The translations under genes and the position numbers were made by a program. 64,000 nt of DNA from Prolixibacteraceae bacterium (GTDB taxonomy: Bacteria; Bacteroidota; Bacteroidia; Bacteroidales; Prolixibacteraceae). The notes beneath the pieces were generated by a model. It had not been told where the DNA came from. It ran no database searches and worked only from the letters and a program-made list of their open reading frames with translations. Positions 39,611 through 50,845 of the stretch are shown one piece after another. Where the stretch lies: NCBI GenBank assembly GCA_019856515.1, contig CP082230.1:1178001-1242000 (forward strand), in the 5' to 3' direction. Numbering within the stretch: position 1 is the first letter of the stretch; each line of letters opens with the position of its first letter.

Positions 39611-41356
39611 ATGAGACAATATTTTCAAAAACGATTTGAGCTATCAGATAAAGGAACAGATGATTTTATAAAAGGAATATGCTGGTCTACACTACAGAAC
39701 ATCACCTTGATGTTGCCAATGGTGTTTCTATTTCTGTTTATAGACCAATATTTCCCAATGAAACACCTATCCTATTTTACATCCCCTTGGACACTCTCCA
39801 CTTTTATCATGGTTGGTGTAATGATGATGGGACTTATCTATATGGTGGCATTATTCCAATACGATAGCGTATATACAAAAGTTTATAATGAGAGTGCCAA
39901 CCGAAGAATTAGATTAGCAGAGAAACTACGTAAGCTGCCTATTTCTTTCTTCTCTCGTAAAGACTTATCTGAATTGAGCACAAGATTTATGACAGATGCC
40001 ACAGACCTAGAACATATCTTTTCGCATGCAGTACCTCAACTATTTGCGTCCATTATCTCTATTGGGCTAGCATTTATAGGGTTGTTTACCCTTGATTGGA
40101 GAATGACTCTTTCTCTATTTTGGGTTCTTCCAACAGCTTTCATCGTCATTTATTTGTCAAAAAAACAAATGTCCAAAGGGAATATCGCACTGCATAACCA
40201 AAGAGCTGTTGTAACAGAAAAAATACAAGAAGGGATAGAACTAATCCAAGAGGTCAAAACCTATCAGCAAGAAAGTCAATACGACAATGAGTTTGAGAGG
40301 CAAGTGGATGAATATGAAAACAAATTAATTCATGGCGAACTATTTAATGGAGCATGTGTAAATGGTTCGCAAGCCATCTTAAAGCTTGGCCTTCCGTCGG
40401 TGATACTTACAGGTGCATTTCTTTTAAACAATGGAGACCTATCCATATTCAATTACCTCATATTCTTAACCCTAGGAACTCAAATATACACTCCTATACA
40501 TGAAGTCTTTAACAACTTTGCAGTACTGCTTTTTCTTGATGTTCGAATTCATCGTCTAAAAGAGATTCATCAACTAAAATCACAAGAAGGCAACGAACAG
40601 TTACAAACATCCAATTATGACATCCAATTTAAAGATGTATCGTTTCGATATGATAAAGGAGACAACGTACTTTCGAAAGTTTCATTTACGGCTAAACAAG
40701 GACAGGTCACAGCATTAATCGGTCCTTCTGGAGGAGGCAAGACGACGACGGTAAAATTAGCTGCACGTTTTTGGGATCACCAAAATGGAACCATTACTCT
40801 TGGTGGCACCAATATTCAAAATATTGATCCTGAAAAACTCCTTGAACATTATGCCATTGTTTTTCAAGATGTGGTTCTTTTTAATACATCTATTATGGAT
40901 AACATCCGATTAGGGAAGAAAAATGCTACGGATAACGAGGTAATAGAAGCAGCCAAATTAGCCCAATGCCACGATTTCATCAGCGAACTTCCACAACAAT
41001 ACAGAACCGTAATTAGCGAGAATGGCGATTCCTTATCAGGTGGTGAGAGGCAACGAATATCTATTGCTCGGGCACTATTAAAAGATGCACCGATTATTCT
41101 TTTGGACGAGGCCACAGCATCTTTGGATGTAGAAAATGAGTCGAAAGTACAAAAGGCACTTTCTGAATTGGTGAAAAACAAGACCGTTCTAATTATCGCA
41201 CATAAAATGAGAACAATTGCAAATGCACATCATGTAGCAGTGCTTAACAAAGGAAGCGTAATAGAACAAGGCACTCCGAAACAGCTCCTAAACAATAAGG
41301 GGTACTTTTATCGAATGTCCAAAGAACAACATCTTTCAGAGGCAATACCCTCATAG
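39611..41356 (+). CDS. ABC half-transporter 2 (permease-ATPase fusion)
   Basis: 581 residues, 14 bp behind the first half. Same architecture: six helices, then Walker A GPSGGGKTT, signature LSGGERQR, Walker B IILLDEATAS and LIIAHKM, where the usual switch-loop His is kept. Both halves appear catalytically complete. Ends before a strong terminator, so tetR and both ABC genes form one operon. Confidence 0.92.
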   Translation: MRQYFQKRFELSDKGTDDFIKGICWSTLQNITLMLPMVFLFLFIDQYFPMKHLSYFTSPWTLSTFIMVGVMMMGLIYMVALFQYDSVYTKVYNESANRRIRLAEKLRKLPISFFSRKDLSELSTRFMTDATDLEHIFSHAVPQLFASIISIGLAFIGLFTLDWRMTLSLFWVLPTAFIVIYLSKKQMSKGNIALHNQRAVVTEKIQEGIELIQEVKTYQQESQYDNEFERQVDEYENKLIHGELFNGACVNGSQAILKLGLPSVILTGAFLLNNGDLSIFNYLIFLTLGTQIYTPIHEVFNNFAVLLFLDVRIHRLKEIHQLKSQEGNEQLQTSNYDIQFKDVSFRYDKGDNVLSKVSFTAKQGQVTALIGPSGGGKTTTVKLAARFWDHQNGTITLGGTNIQNIDPEKLLEHYAIVFQDVVLFNTSIMDNIRLGKKNATDNEVIEAAKLAQCHDFISELPQQYRTVISENGDSLSGGERQRISIARALLKDAPIILLDEATASLDVENESKVQKALSELVKNKTVLIIAHKMRTIANAHHVAVLNKGSVIEQGTPKQLLNNKGYFYRMSKEQHLSEAIPS

Positions 41357-41389
41357 AGATCCTCAACAACAAACTGTAATTAATTCAGT

Positions 41390-41419
41390 GGCTATTCATA
41401 ATATATGAATAGCCTTTTT
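41390..41419 (+). terminator. Strong intrinsic terminator of the tetR-ABC operon
   Basis: GGCTATTCATA (41390-41400), loop ATA, TATGAATAGCC (41404-41414): perfect 11-bp stem followed by TTTTT. Confidence 0.93.
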
Positions 41420-41573
41420 AGGTATCATGATATTCATTTTTATCATTAAAATAAAAGACTAAAAGATCCAATACTAAATATTTTTCTACTATATTAGCAG
41501 AAATGATTTACCTGAATGATGCATATTAATTGGGAATAGATCACAACTCGACTTATAATAGAATAGTACTGAT

Positions 41574-42203
41574 ATGAATATAATTGATCACCTAGAGTGG
41601 AGATATGCAACAAAAGCATTTGATCCTAAAAAAACAGTTTCTAAAGAGAATATGGACACACTAAAACGTGCCCTTCAATTAACTCCAACTTCATTAGGAT
41701 TACAAACTTTTCATTTCCATATCATTGAAGATAATACGCTAAAAGAGCATCTTCTGCCTTACAGTTTTAATCAACAACAAGTTACACAAGCCTCCCATCT
41801 TATTGTACTTAGCTATTATCCTGAAGTAAAGGAGAAACATGTTGATGAAATAATTGAGATTAAATCAACTTTAGAGTCACTTCCCAAAGAAGTTCTTTCT
41901 CAGTTTAAAGAGTTTGTTATGGGATATATTCAAAGAATGGACAAAGAATCGATGGCAATTTGGAGTGCCAAACAGACCTATATTGCAATGGGGGTTCTTC
42001 TAACAGCATGTGCGGAGCTAAATATCGATGCTTGTCCAATGGAAGGATTTGATGCCAATGGCTATAATGAGATCCTTAATCTTACAGAGAAAGGACTTCA
42101 TGCATCTCTTGTAATCCCTGTCGGATATCGTGCTGAAGACGACAAATACCAACATATGAAGAAAGTACGTCGAAGTCTTCAAGATATCTCAACAGAGTTA
42201 TAG
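41574..42203 (+). CDS. Nitroreductase-family NAD(P)H-dependent oxidoreductase
   Basis: 209 residues. WRYATKAFDPKKTVSKE near the N-terminus, LTPTSLGLQTFHFHII (about 36-51) and the C-terminal IPVGYRAEDD match NfsB-type FMN enzymes, which reduce nitro groups, quinones or flavins. Own transcript after the ABC terminator. It converges with the DUF2293 gene at 9 bp distance, without an obvious terminator between them. Confidence 0.88.
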   Translation: MNIIDHLEWRYATKAFDPKKTVSKENMDTLKRALQLTPTSLGLQTFHFHIIEDNTLKEHLLPYSFNQQQVTQASHLIVLSYYPEVKEKHVDEIIEIKSTLESLPKEVLSQFKEFVMGYIQRMDKESMAIWSAKQTYIAMGVLLTACAELNIDACPMEGFDANGYNEILNLTEKGLHASLVIPVGYRAEDDKYQHMKKVRRSLQDISTEL

Positions 42204-42212
42204 TCTTGCCAC

Positions 42213-42887
42213 CTAGTTAGACATAATGCTCTCTAACGATTTTTGAATAGGACAAGGGGAAGGTCTCTCTTGTCCTATTCTATATATGTCCAATACTTCA
42301 TTCCCTTTTTCAATCATTATCTTACGTGCCATGCTTCTTGCTCCTTTCACTCTTGCTATTTTTAATTGGTCATAAGGAGTTAAATGATGACGTACCCAGC
42401 CATTGATCGCTCTCTCTGCTTTTTGTTCCATTGTCAGCCTAGATGAACGAGCCACTGTCCCACTTCCTATAGGAGCAGAATGATCTGCAATGGCTTTTGC
42501 CAACTTGAATTCCAACTCTTTATAGCATAAATGAAACGACAATTTATCTTTTATTGCACTTTCTAATGCACCTTTAAAAACTTCTTGTTTTTGATCGCGA
42601 CGAATTCCTCTTTGAAGATTCTGTTTCTGATAACTCTCACTAGAACGCATTGCCTCCATTCGTTGTTTTGCCTCAAGAATTAATGCTTCAGGAGCCCAAA
42701 TTCCTTTAGATATTGCTCGTCTACCTCGCAATACTTTTACTCTTATATAGTTCTTATGTTTGGTGATAGCACGCGTTACACCCGCATCGCCTGCAGGCAA
42801 AAACACCCATTGTGGTGGGACTGATACTTCTTGTCCTTGCTTGTCAAGCAACTTCTCACCTGTAGACATGACTACATCTAGTTCCAT
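42213..42887 (-). CDS. DUF2293-type protein
   Basis: 224 residues, basic, no signal peptide or membrane segment. PPQWVFLPAGDAGVTRAITKH and RRAISKGIWAPEALILEAK in the N-terminal half, then a helical part with GSGTVARSSRLTMEQKAERA and INGWVRHHLTPYDQLK. The pattern 'WAP ... gsGrvgRs ... HvRH..T.YD.LL' is that of DUF2293, whose role is unknown. Stands alone between convergent genes. Confidence 0.7.
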   Translation of the reverse strand: MELDVVMSTGEKLLDKQGQEVSVPPQWVFLPAGDAGVTRAITKHKNYIRVKVLRGRRAISKGIWAPEALILEAKQRMEAMRSSESYQKQNLQRGIRRDQKQEVFKGALESAIKDKLSFHLCYKELEFKLAKAIADHSAPIGSGTVARSSRLTMEQKAERAINGWVRHHLTPYDQLKIARVKGARSMARKIMIEKGNEVLDIYRIGQERPSPCPIQKSLESIMSN

Positions 42888-42991
42888 TTTTTATTTTCAA
42901 AACTAATATTTTATATTCGATCCACTTCATAGATTTTTTTTAAGTTAGATAATATGGTGTAATGAATGCTATTTACTCATATGATAAAATT

Positions 42992-43019
42992 AAAAAAGGC
43001 CGCTCTCTCGAGCGACCTT
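42992..43019 (-). terminator. Intrinsic terminator of the second C25 protease gene
   Basis: AAGGCCGCTC (42996-43005) and GAGCGACCTT (43010-43019) pair over ten positions with one C-A mismatch, loop TCTC, then T-run on the minus strand (A's at 42992-42997). Confidence 0.85.
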
Positions 43020-43044
43020 GGACATTGAATATTGGAATACCTCC

Positions 43045-46000
43045 TTATTTCACAATCAGTTTCTGAACTGATGTAGAAGAAGCTCTTTCAATTTTCACGA
43101 AATAGATTCCAGCTGGAACATTCACATCAAAACGCTTTTCTTTCGCATTCATTAGTTTGCTCCAAACTGTAGATCCCATATTATTGATCAAAGTAATACG
43201 TACTTCTTCAATTAATTCAGACTGAAGAGTTACTTTAAAATGATCTGTACATGGATTAGGATAAACCTTATCTACATTCATCGTAATCTTATCACCTACT
43301 GCTGTAGATTCGGTTACAACTTTAATATAGTGGTATACTGTTGACGTTTCTTTACCATCACTTACCTCTAGTACAATAGTTGCATCTGTTTCTTTTTGAA
43401 CTGCAGGAATATGAAGTGTTGCTGTCGATTTATCTGCATTATCAATCGTTGCATTCAATCCAATGATTTTCCAAGTGTATGTAAGGTTTGTTCCTTCATC
43501 CTCATCATTTGATTTTGTAGCATCCAGTGAAATATCAGTACCAGCTTGTACTTTATCTGCAATTTCATTCATCACTGCAATAGGCATATCGTTCATGTTA
43601 TCTACAATAATATTGAATGATTTAGCAGACTTCAATCCTTGTGGATCAGCTGCTTCTACTTCTACATCATATGCAGACACATCTTCAAAATCCATCGACT
43701 TGTTGACAATCAAGAAGTTGTCTTTCACTATAAATGCATCAGGAGCACCTGCAGCAAGAGCAAATGATACTTGATCTGCCTCTGGATCGATAGCTCTTAG
43801 CTCTTTTACAACGATCCCAGAATCTTTGTTCTCTTGAACGTGTCCTTCGAATTTGGTGTTAATGAATTTTGGTGCCTCGTTGATGTCATTTATATCAATT
43901 GTTTTATCAATTGAAGCACTTCCTTTAACTCCTTCTTCAGTTACAGATAGACTTACGATAATCTTTGAATCAGCACCTGGGTAGAATATGACTGGATTTT
44001 TCACCACTAGTTCATTGTTTTTCAACTCGAACAACTCTTTATTTTCTCCTGCAATACTAACCAAAGTAATCGTATGGTCTCCATTTACCTTATCATCATC
44101 TACAACAGTTAGAGTAATTTTCTCCCCAACAGCAGCATTCTCATCAATAATAGCCTTAGACAATTCGATATCCTTAGGAAGCTCCTTCACATCAGATACT
44201 GTAATTGCCACAGGAATCTCAAGAGATAAACCACTATTATCTGTTACCACAATAACAGGATTTACTTCAGTAGTTGTCTCAAAATCGGGAGCATCCTTAA
44301 ACTGTAGATGTAATACACCTTCTTTTTCAGACAGTTCTACTAAATCATTATCAACAACTCCCTCTTTAAGAATCCAAGTTAACACATCACCATGAGCTAC
44401 ATCAGGATCATTGACTGTAATAGCAATGTCACCAACTTCATTCTCTGCAACCTCATTATCCGCAATTTTAACCAATACAGGAGACTCATTCACATCCTTA
44501 ACATCAATGCAATACTTGTGTGATGCCATCTTAGCGTCACTAAAGTTTACGCTAATAGTGTAAGAATCCTTCGTTTCGAAATCGAAAGAAGCCTTTTCGT
44601 ACAACTTATTATCTTCAATCACAAACAGATCGTTATCTTCTACGCCTGCAGGCAACGATGCAACGATAGTTGTAGCACTCTTCTTATAGTCATCTGCTCC
44701 AACAGCATTGAACTGTCCAATTAATGCTTTATCTCCATCATTCTCATTCACCTCTGTATTGGAAAGCACCATTTCATTAACAACATCATCTACGTTATCA
44801 AGATCAGCAGACTCCATTGAAGGTATTATTTTATCAGTTCCTTCATAGCGGACAGTCAATGTATTTGCCCCATTTAGATAGATTTCTTGATTATCTACAC
44901 AATGGCACCATGATCTGTCATTCAAGTGGAACTCAACATTTTCTTTCACTCCCGTGATGTGTGCTGGAACACCTGATGCATCATCTATAGCGACCTTTGG
45001 TGCAGCAGCTTGAGGTAAAATTGCAATTATCTGTGTTTTAGAACCAAGAGTTACCTTAAGGTCGTTCGTCATATTTTCAGTATTTACAACTTCCCAAACC
45101 TTACCATCTTCTTTTGTACCCCACTGCAATTGAGCTTCCATTTCTACGACACCTTCTACTGCAACAGTGTTGGCGAACTTTCTTTCTGCAGCATTTTTAT
45201 CTGTAGAAATTAACATTCTTCCTTTTACATAATCAGCAGTTGGTTCTTCGAAAATATAATGAACAACTCCATGCTCATCACTTTTAGCTGTTGCATTCAA
45301 TGAATGGGTATAAGTAATACCATCACGCTCCACTTTTATAGTGGTAGACTTCTTGTAGCTCTTCATTACCTGATTAAAAGAACACGAACCATTCAAATGG
45401 AAAATCGTTGGTTTCGCAGGAGCAAATGGGTTTCCAATTGAGAAAGCAGGTAGAGTAACCTCAGTTGCATTCACATCCATGTTACTAACACGTCTCAGGT
45501 CATACATCACAAATGGTTTATTTACAACAACCTTATGATCTCCCATAGATTCAAATCCACCAAATTCACAAGGAATATTAAGGATTAAGTCCTCAGACTG
45601 TAATTGCGCTTGAACACTGGCTTTTGAATGATTAAAATGACCATCTCCATCGACTACGCCACCCAGTGCAACAGATGAAACACTTAAATCAACGGTAGCA
45701 TCTTTGTTGATGGTTACATTTTTAATTGAAATGGCATTGACTGTTTTGACTATTTCACCTTTTATGTCTCCATACTGAGAATAGATCTCTCCAGCAATGA
45801 AACTACATTTATCCATCACAGTGATGGTCTTCTCAATTTCATCACCCTTATGAACAAGATAAACTTTCTCACCAGGAGCATTCACTTCAAATTTAGAAAC
45901 AGTTAATGCATTCGTCTTCGTTGCAAAAGTTGTTACATAGTGAGTGCTACGTCCTTTGATAACTCGAAGTGTTCCTTTGAAGAAACCACCTTCCCAACTA

Positions 46001-49000
46001 TAATCATTTAAAGCTAAGCTTCCTCCAACTTCAAGAACAAAGTTTTCTCCTACTCGAGATTTGAAACCTTCAGCTGCACAGAAGAAACTATTATGAACAG
46101 TAATGGTACCTTCATTAAAGTTATAAGTTCCTTGTAACTTTAGCTCGTCAGCACTTTGTCTAATATTAACAGTTTCAATCGTACCTTTATTCATTGACAG
46201 CGTTGCATCTGCTGCGACAAACATAGTACCACTTACATTAACAGCACCCTCATTCACAGTCAATTCACCATTATTATAGATATCAGAGTCTGTGTTTAAA
46301 GTTCCACTCTTTGCAACGATTAATGATGCACCTTTTGCGATATTAATAAAATCACAATTAACCTCTGTATCAATGATAGGGTTATTTGCACCTGATTTAA
46401 TCGTAATTTGTGCTCCTTGTTTCGGTAATGCTCCACCTTCCCAATTCGTTGCCTCTGACCATACCGATGAAGTAGTTCCATTCCAAGTTGCAATGGGGTC
46501 ATACTTACTATCGATATTCACAGTGTAATCTTCATAAGCAGCTAACATTCTACTTGAAAATGAATTGAATGCTTCCGATTCGTTCGCATAACAAACACGA
46601 AGATATGTCTTTCCTGTTTTAGCATCCTTTGGAACCGTGATCTTATGATTTACAGTAAATGCCCCTTTATCAGAATAAACCATCTCTCCTTCAGAAGAAT
46701 CAAAGAAACCATCTTGATCCCAGTCAAACCATACCATCACCGCACCTTTGTAGCTCATAAAACCACTACCTTTAAGTGTTAAAGTGTAAGTTCTATCAGG
46801 GCAGATATTTATTTCTAATGCTTTAAAATCATTTTCACCACCAGAACGTTTTGCACTATTGCTTACGTTTGCTAGTTTGAGGTAGTTTATAAATGATAGG
46901 AAGCTATACTTTACATTAATTGGAAGGTATTTTCCATATTCTAAAGTTTTAGCTTCTGCCAATGGAACGGCTCCATCTGTGTAATAAAGTATGTCTTTAC
47001 CATCATTTGCATAAGGGAATATCTTATAGAAATAGTTGGTATTAGGTGTCAATCCTGAGATTTGAGCAAAGTCAGTATTGCTACCTTTCATATAGATCGC
47101 ATTACCTTTTTCTACGACACCATCTTTAGGATTATCAATCGCATCCTTATCCGTATCTATTTTAATCAGATATCCATGAATCGCATTTGTACTTTTGGCA
47201 GCATTCCATGACAGAGGTTGTTGCTTACTCATACTTAAAAATGCTTTGAAATCTGTAACATGTGCATCAGGCCTATTTCCATAGGTAACAAAGTACATCT
47301 CTTCACCCCAGATCATTTCACCATCAATAATCATATAAGGTCTATAGAAATATGCAGTTCCTTCAGTCAATGCAGTTAATTCAAATGATATTTTATTATC
47401 TACGATATTTTCTACCACTTGTTTTTGATGGTATAGATAAACACCTGGTTTATCTCCATAGTAGAATCCTTTCTCTTCGATATTAGGATTACCCATAAGC
47501 GTCAACTTTGCGAAAACTGTACCTTGCTTGAAACCTACGGCTTCAGCAGGTTGCGTTTTAATTTGCTGAAGTGCACCGTGAACCACCATCATATAGTCTT
47601 CAACTTGACCATACTGAATATCATCAGATGGTTTAGCTAAAGGGTTTTTACTATATTCGGTCATCACACGAATACGAATGGGCTTGTCTTTCGTATAAGT
47701 ATCATCAATAGTTAGCTCAGTAGTAAATGTTTCTAGAAAGCTTGCTTTTTGTGCAATTAATTCATCATCAGTCCAATTCCCATCCGCATTTTTATCAATA
47801 AAAACCAATGCCTTAACAGGATTAGTGTCTCCTGTTTTTACCGACATAGGATATCTTTCTCCTTCACAAGTACTGATTATATCAGTCGTCTGAGTGAAGT
47901 CCATATAACCAGGTTCTCTATTGACACTATTTGAGCTGTTCGAAAACTTACCCAATGTGAATTTGTAGATTCCCATTCCAAAATTATTTGGTTTTGGGGA
48001 GATAGTACCAACAGCTGCAGGTGCCAATGCAGGTATAACTTGAACCGCTTTTGTTAATACTGTTTTATTACTACCATATTTATTATTCACCTCAAGAGTG
48101 ATATCATAAATACCTTCTTCACTGAAAACAACAGTTGGTGCTGCCGAAGATGATGTTGAAGGTGCCTCGAATACAACTTTATCAGTACTAAAAGACCATT
48201 TATACTTATCCACACTACCAGTTACAGAAGCTGTTAATGCTAATTTTGAACCAGCAGTAATTCTTTTGGTAGATAATAACACCTCTGCGATAGGAGCAAC
48301 TTTATCTGCATCCATAGAATAAGACTTATACAAAGGCCTAGAATTCAATGCACTGATGGTCAAGTCAACCTTCTTACCTTTTTTCAAAGGACTAAAATCT
48401 AAATGACATTTTCCATACTGTACAACTCCCTTTGCAAGAATCTCTCCTTCAGACACAAGTGTAACCATCGCTCCATCCTTAGATATTCCAGCTAAGTCTA
48501 AAGATCTTTGTCCCTCTTTTAGTTCTTTAGGAAGCGTTCCTGTTATCTCTTGTGGAGCCATAGTCCACATACGCATGGCAGGGTCACCAAAAAGATGGAA
48601 TAATCTATAAGTATAGATTAATGTTTCTTGGTTTGGAGCCCATGTTTCATTCATTCTTAGTAACCCAAGGTTAAGGACATCACCAAGACGTGTTGTCGGT
48701 TGATCAAAACCTTTTGCACGAGGATTTTTAGCACCACTTCCTGATCCAAATGATGGAAGAATACCTGGTTCAGGCCAAATTGATTCAATCATACCTAATG
48801 AAAGACCATCATTAGGACCTGATAATGAATACAGTGACGCACCAAAAACTGCTACAGCTCCACCATTCTTTTTGCGCAAGAATCCTTCTGCAAAACATTC
48901 AGGGTAAGAAAACTCACCAGTATGACAATTAATTGAGAATACAACAGGTAACTTGTTTCCATTATGTAACTCACTAATTTGAGAAGTAACAAACTTTGGA

Positions 49001-50478
49001 TGTGCCCATCCGATACCACCTGAATAACCATGGTCACGGTGGAAAACATAAAAACGACCATCATTAATAGAATTAACAATTTCTGTTTTTCCTCCATTCC
49101 AATTGAAACCATTCTTTTTCAATAGCTCAGGTGCAATAGGTTCGCCCTGAGAGAAACTTCCATTATTAAAGTTTGTAGGATTTACACTTTTATCTGCATA
49201 ATAAATTCTCTCCACTTGGTACCCTTGTCCCACAACATATTTGCGGATATCTTCACTTGTATGACAAAAACGTCTAGTAGCAAAACCATCTTTTTCATCA
49301 TCTTGGAATTGAGCACAATTCAATCCTTTTTCATAAAAACTTGCATCTGCAACAGGATCTTTCTCATAATTGATGATTTTATTAATAACAACATTAGCTT
49401 GATCTAATGTTCTAACTGAGATACGACCTTTTGCCATGTCTGGGGTGAAATCATCCTTTCCATCCATACAAGCATAAGGTAGATCACTAAAGAATGGATC
49501 GTCCTTATAACTTTTGAATTCCATCGCTGGAATCTGCTCGTTGTCACCAACTAAGACAAAGTATTTAGGCTTTGGTGTCATATTATGGTAGCGGTGTGAT
49601 ATTTCAGACCTTACCATTGCTGTAGTCCATTTTTCTTTCGAAATTAGCTCAACCTTATATCCTAAACTAGCTTTCCAGTTTGCTAACCTTTTTGCAGGTC
49701 CCTCAAACATTTTATGCGTAAGAATTAAATAATCCTTTGCATTCATATCAGCAGATTCTCTTGCTAACATACTAGTTTCCTCAATATTATCACCATTAAG
49801 TGCAACATTCTTAAGCACACTTACTGCGGTAGGATTCATGTCAGTATACACTTTACCATTCCCACCATTAATCCTATAAACAATTTTCGAATATAGACGT
49901 AGTTTCTTTGTTACTGGATTGTACTGTACTGGGCAAACTTGAACCTTTACTATACGTGTATCACGCATGATCTGATTCTGGACTAATTTTGCCTGAAAAC
50001 CAGGATAAAATGAATTCTTTCCATATACTTCATCATCTTTTTTGAATTCTGGCTCAGGCGCACCTTCTGTATCCAAAGCAAAGTCTAAAGTAGGATGCAT
50101 AGTGAACCCTTCCACCTCGATGTATTCAGAATCTACAACTTGAATAACTGGATTTTCATCTTTAGTAAAGACATACATATCATTTCTCATAGGCAATGAC
50201 GGAGCTCCGACTTGTCCTGTTTGACCAAAGCCATCAACATGAAGAAATGAATAGGCTATTTTTGACACTTCCTTATCAACTGCATTAGCCCCAGGAAACA
50301 TATACGAGACCTCTAAAGATCCATTATTTCCATTAATTACATTTCGGACTGGAATAATCGACTGTTCCTTTGAATCATACCCTTTTCGTTGCTTTGAAAA
50401 TGGAAGATACCGATTTTCCCCAATTCCAACCATACTAACTGCCAACATTAGTAGAGCTAAAAAGTAAATCTTTCTCAT
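43045..50478 (-). CDS. Very large gingipain-like C25 protease with cadherin-like repeats and T9SS tail
   Basis: 2477 residues from ATG 50478 (MRKIYFLALLMLAVSMVG). The propeptide and catalytic domain parallel the protease at 9760-15693: VFHRDHG (His about 483), FSINCHTGEF (Cys about 518), CFAEGFLRKK. Then PKD-like (SGSVDKYKWSF), GEVED (FIDKNADGNWTDDE ... QYGQVEDYMMV), Fn3-like, a second GEVED-like domain, a long beta-solenoid-like stretch, and three to four cadherin-type repeats (motifs VNENDGD, VAENEVGD, IDENAAVGE, VQENKDSG with DVNESP / DINEAP linkers). A PKD domain and T9SS sorting tail (KVYPNPCTD ... VPAGIYFVKI ... QKLIVK) close it. Expected surface or secreted protease; the cadherin units distinguish it from its paralogue. 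Confidence 0.9.
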   Translation of the reverse strand: MRKIYFLALLMLAVSMVGIGENRYLPFSKQRKGYDSKEQSIIPVRNVINGNNGSLEVSYMFPGANAVDKEVSKIAYSFLHVDGFGQTGQVGAPSLPMRNDMYVFTKDENPVIQVVDSEYIEVEGFTMHPTLDFALDTEGAPEPEFKKDDEVYGKNSFYPGFQAKLVQNQIMRDTRIVKVQVCPVQYNPVTKKLRLYSKIVYRINGGNGKVYTDMNPTAVSVLKNVALNGDNIEETSMLARESADMNAKDYLILTHKMFEGPAKRLANWKASLGYKVELISKEKWTTAMVRSEISHRYHNMTPKPKYFVLVGDNEQIPAMEFKSYKDDPFFSDLPYACMDGKDDFTPDMAKGRISVRTLDQANVVINKIINYEKDPVADASFYEKGLNCAQFQDDEKDGFATRRFCHTSEDIRKYVVGQGYQVERIYYADKSVNPTNFNNGSFSQGEPIAPELLKKNGFNWNGGKTEIVNSINDGRFYVFHRDHGYSGGIGWAHPKFVTSQISELHNGNKLPVVFSINCHTGEFSYPECFAEGFLRKKNGGAVAVFGASLYSLSGPNDGLSLGMIESIWPEPGILPSFGSGSGAKNPRAKGFDQPTTRLGDVLNLGLLRMNETWAPNQETLIYTYRLFHLFGDPAMRMWTMAPQEITGTLPKELKEGQRSLDLAGISKDGAMVTLVSEGEILAKGVVQYGKCHLDFSPLKKGKKVDLTISALNSRPLYKSYSMDADKVAPIAEVLLSTKRITAGSKLALTASVTGSVDKYKWSFSTDKVVFEAPSTSSSAAPTVVFSEEGIYDITLEVNNKYGSNKTVLTKAVQVIPALAPAAVGTISPKPNNFGMGIYKFTLGKFSNSSNSVNREPGYMDFTQTTDIISTCEGERYPMSVKTGDTNPVKALVFIDKNADGNWTDDELIAQKASFLETFTTELTIDDTYTKDKPIRIRVMTEYSKNPLAKPSDDIQYGQVEDYMMVVHGALQQIKTQPAEAVGFKQGTVFAKLTLMGNPNIEEKGFYYGDKPGVYLYHQKQVVENIVDNKISFELTALTEGTAYFYRPYMIIDGEMIWGEEMYFVTYGNRPDAHVTDFKAFLSMSKQQPLSWNAAKSTNAIHGYLIKIDTDKDAIDNPKDGVVEKGNAIYMKGSNTDFAQISGLTPNTNYFYKIFPYANDGKDILYYTDGAVPLAEAKTLEYGKYLPINVKYSFLSFINYLKLANVSNSAKRSGGENDFKALEINICPDRTYTLTLKGSGFMSYKGAVMVWFDWDQDGFFDSSEGEMVYSDKGAFTVNHKITVPKDAKTGKTYLRVCYANESEAFNSFSSRMLAAYEDYTVNIDSKYDPIATWNGTTSSVWSEATNWEGGALPKQGAQITIKSGANNPIIDTEVNCDFINIAKGASLIVAKSGTLNTDSDIYNNGELTVNEGAVNVSGTMFVAADATLSMNKGTIETVNIRQSADELKLQGTYNFNEGTITVHNSFFCAAEGFKSRVGENFVLEVGGSLALNDYSWEGGFFKGTLRVIKGRSTHYVTTFATKTNALTVSKFEVNAPGEKVYLVHKGDEIEKTITVMDKCSFIAGEIYSQYGDIKGEIVKTVNAISIKNVTINKDATVDLSVSSVALGGVVDGDGHFNHSKASVQAQLQSEDLILNIPCEFGGFESMGDHKVVVNKPFVMYDLRRVSNMDVNATEVTLPAFSIGNPFAPAKPTIFHLNGSCSFNQVMKSYKKSTTIKVERDGITYTHSLNATAKSDEHGVVHYIFEEPTADYVKGRMLISTDKNAAERKFANTVAVEGVVEMEAQLQWGTKEDGKVWEVVNTENMTNDLKVTLGSKTQIIAILPQAAAPKVAIDDASGVPAHITGVKENVEFHLNDRSWCHCVDNQEIYLNGANTLTVRYEGTDKIIPSMESADLDNVDDVVNEMVLSNTEVNENDGDKALIGQFNAVGADDYKKSATTIVASLPAGVEDNDLFVIEDNKLYEKASFDFETKDSYTISVNFSDAKMASHKYCIDVKDVNESPVLVKIADNEVAENEVGDIAITVNDPDVAHGDVLTWILKEGVVDNDLVELSEKEGVLHLQFKDAPDFETTTEVNPVIVVTDNSGLSLEIPVAITVSDVKELPKDIELSKAIIDENAAVGEKITLTVVDDDKVNGDHTITLVSIAGENKELFELKNNELVVKNPVIFYPGADSKIIVSLSVTEEGVKGSASIDKTIDINDINEAPKFINTKFEGHVQENKDSGIVVKELRAIDPEADQVSFALAAGAPDAFIVKDNFLIVNKSMDFEDVSAYDVEVEAADPQGLKSAKSFNIIVDNMNDMPIAVMNEIADKVQAGTDISLDATKSNDEDEGTNLTYTWKIIGLNATIDNADKSTATLHIPAVQKETDATIVLEVSDGKETSTVYHYIKVVTESTAVGDKITMNVDKVYPNPCTDHFKVTLQSELIEEVRITLINNMGSTVWSKLMNAKEKRFDVNVPAGIYFVKIERASSTSVQKLIVK

Positions 50479-50845
50479 AAATAGTTGTTTGATTATAATA
50501 TAATAGATTTTAAACAGAAATACACTCCATTTAAAACAAACAACAATATATATATATTTTAACAACTATTAAATAAATATGAACAAATACCAACTATTTA
50601 TGCGTAAAATCATATAATATTCATATTAAAACAATTTCATATGTCAATATATATCATAATATATACATATATCAACATATACAATTTACACTAAGATAAT
50701 AGACAATATGATATCTGTTTCGACCTTAATAAAGGTGTTACGATTATAAGAAGTTATAACATTCTGTGATACGATTTCATACAGAAATTTGTTTTTCAAT
50801 TCTGTATATTTGTTATTGTGAATAAACCCATAAACTATAACAAAG
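50479..50845. other. Very AT-rich divergent intergenic region
   Basis: Holds the divergent promoters of the C25 protease and the GH89 gene. Alternating AT stretches at 50545-50560 and 50640-50690 are prominent. No gene or clear operator seen. Confidence 0.4.
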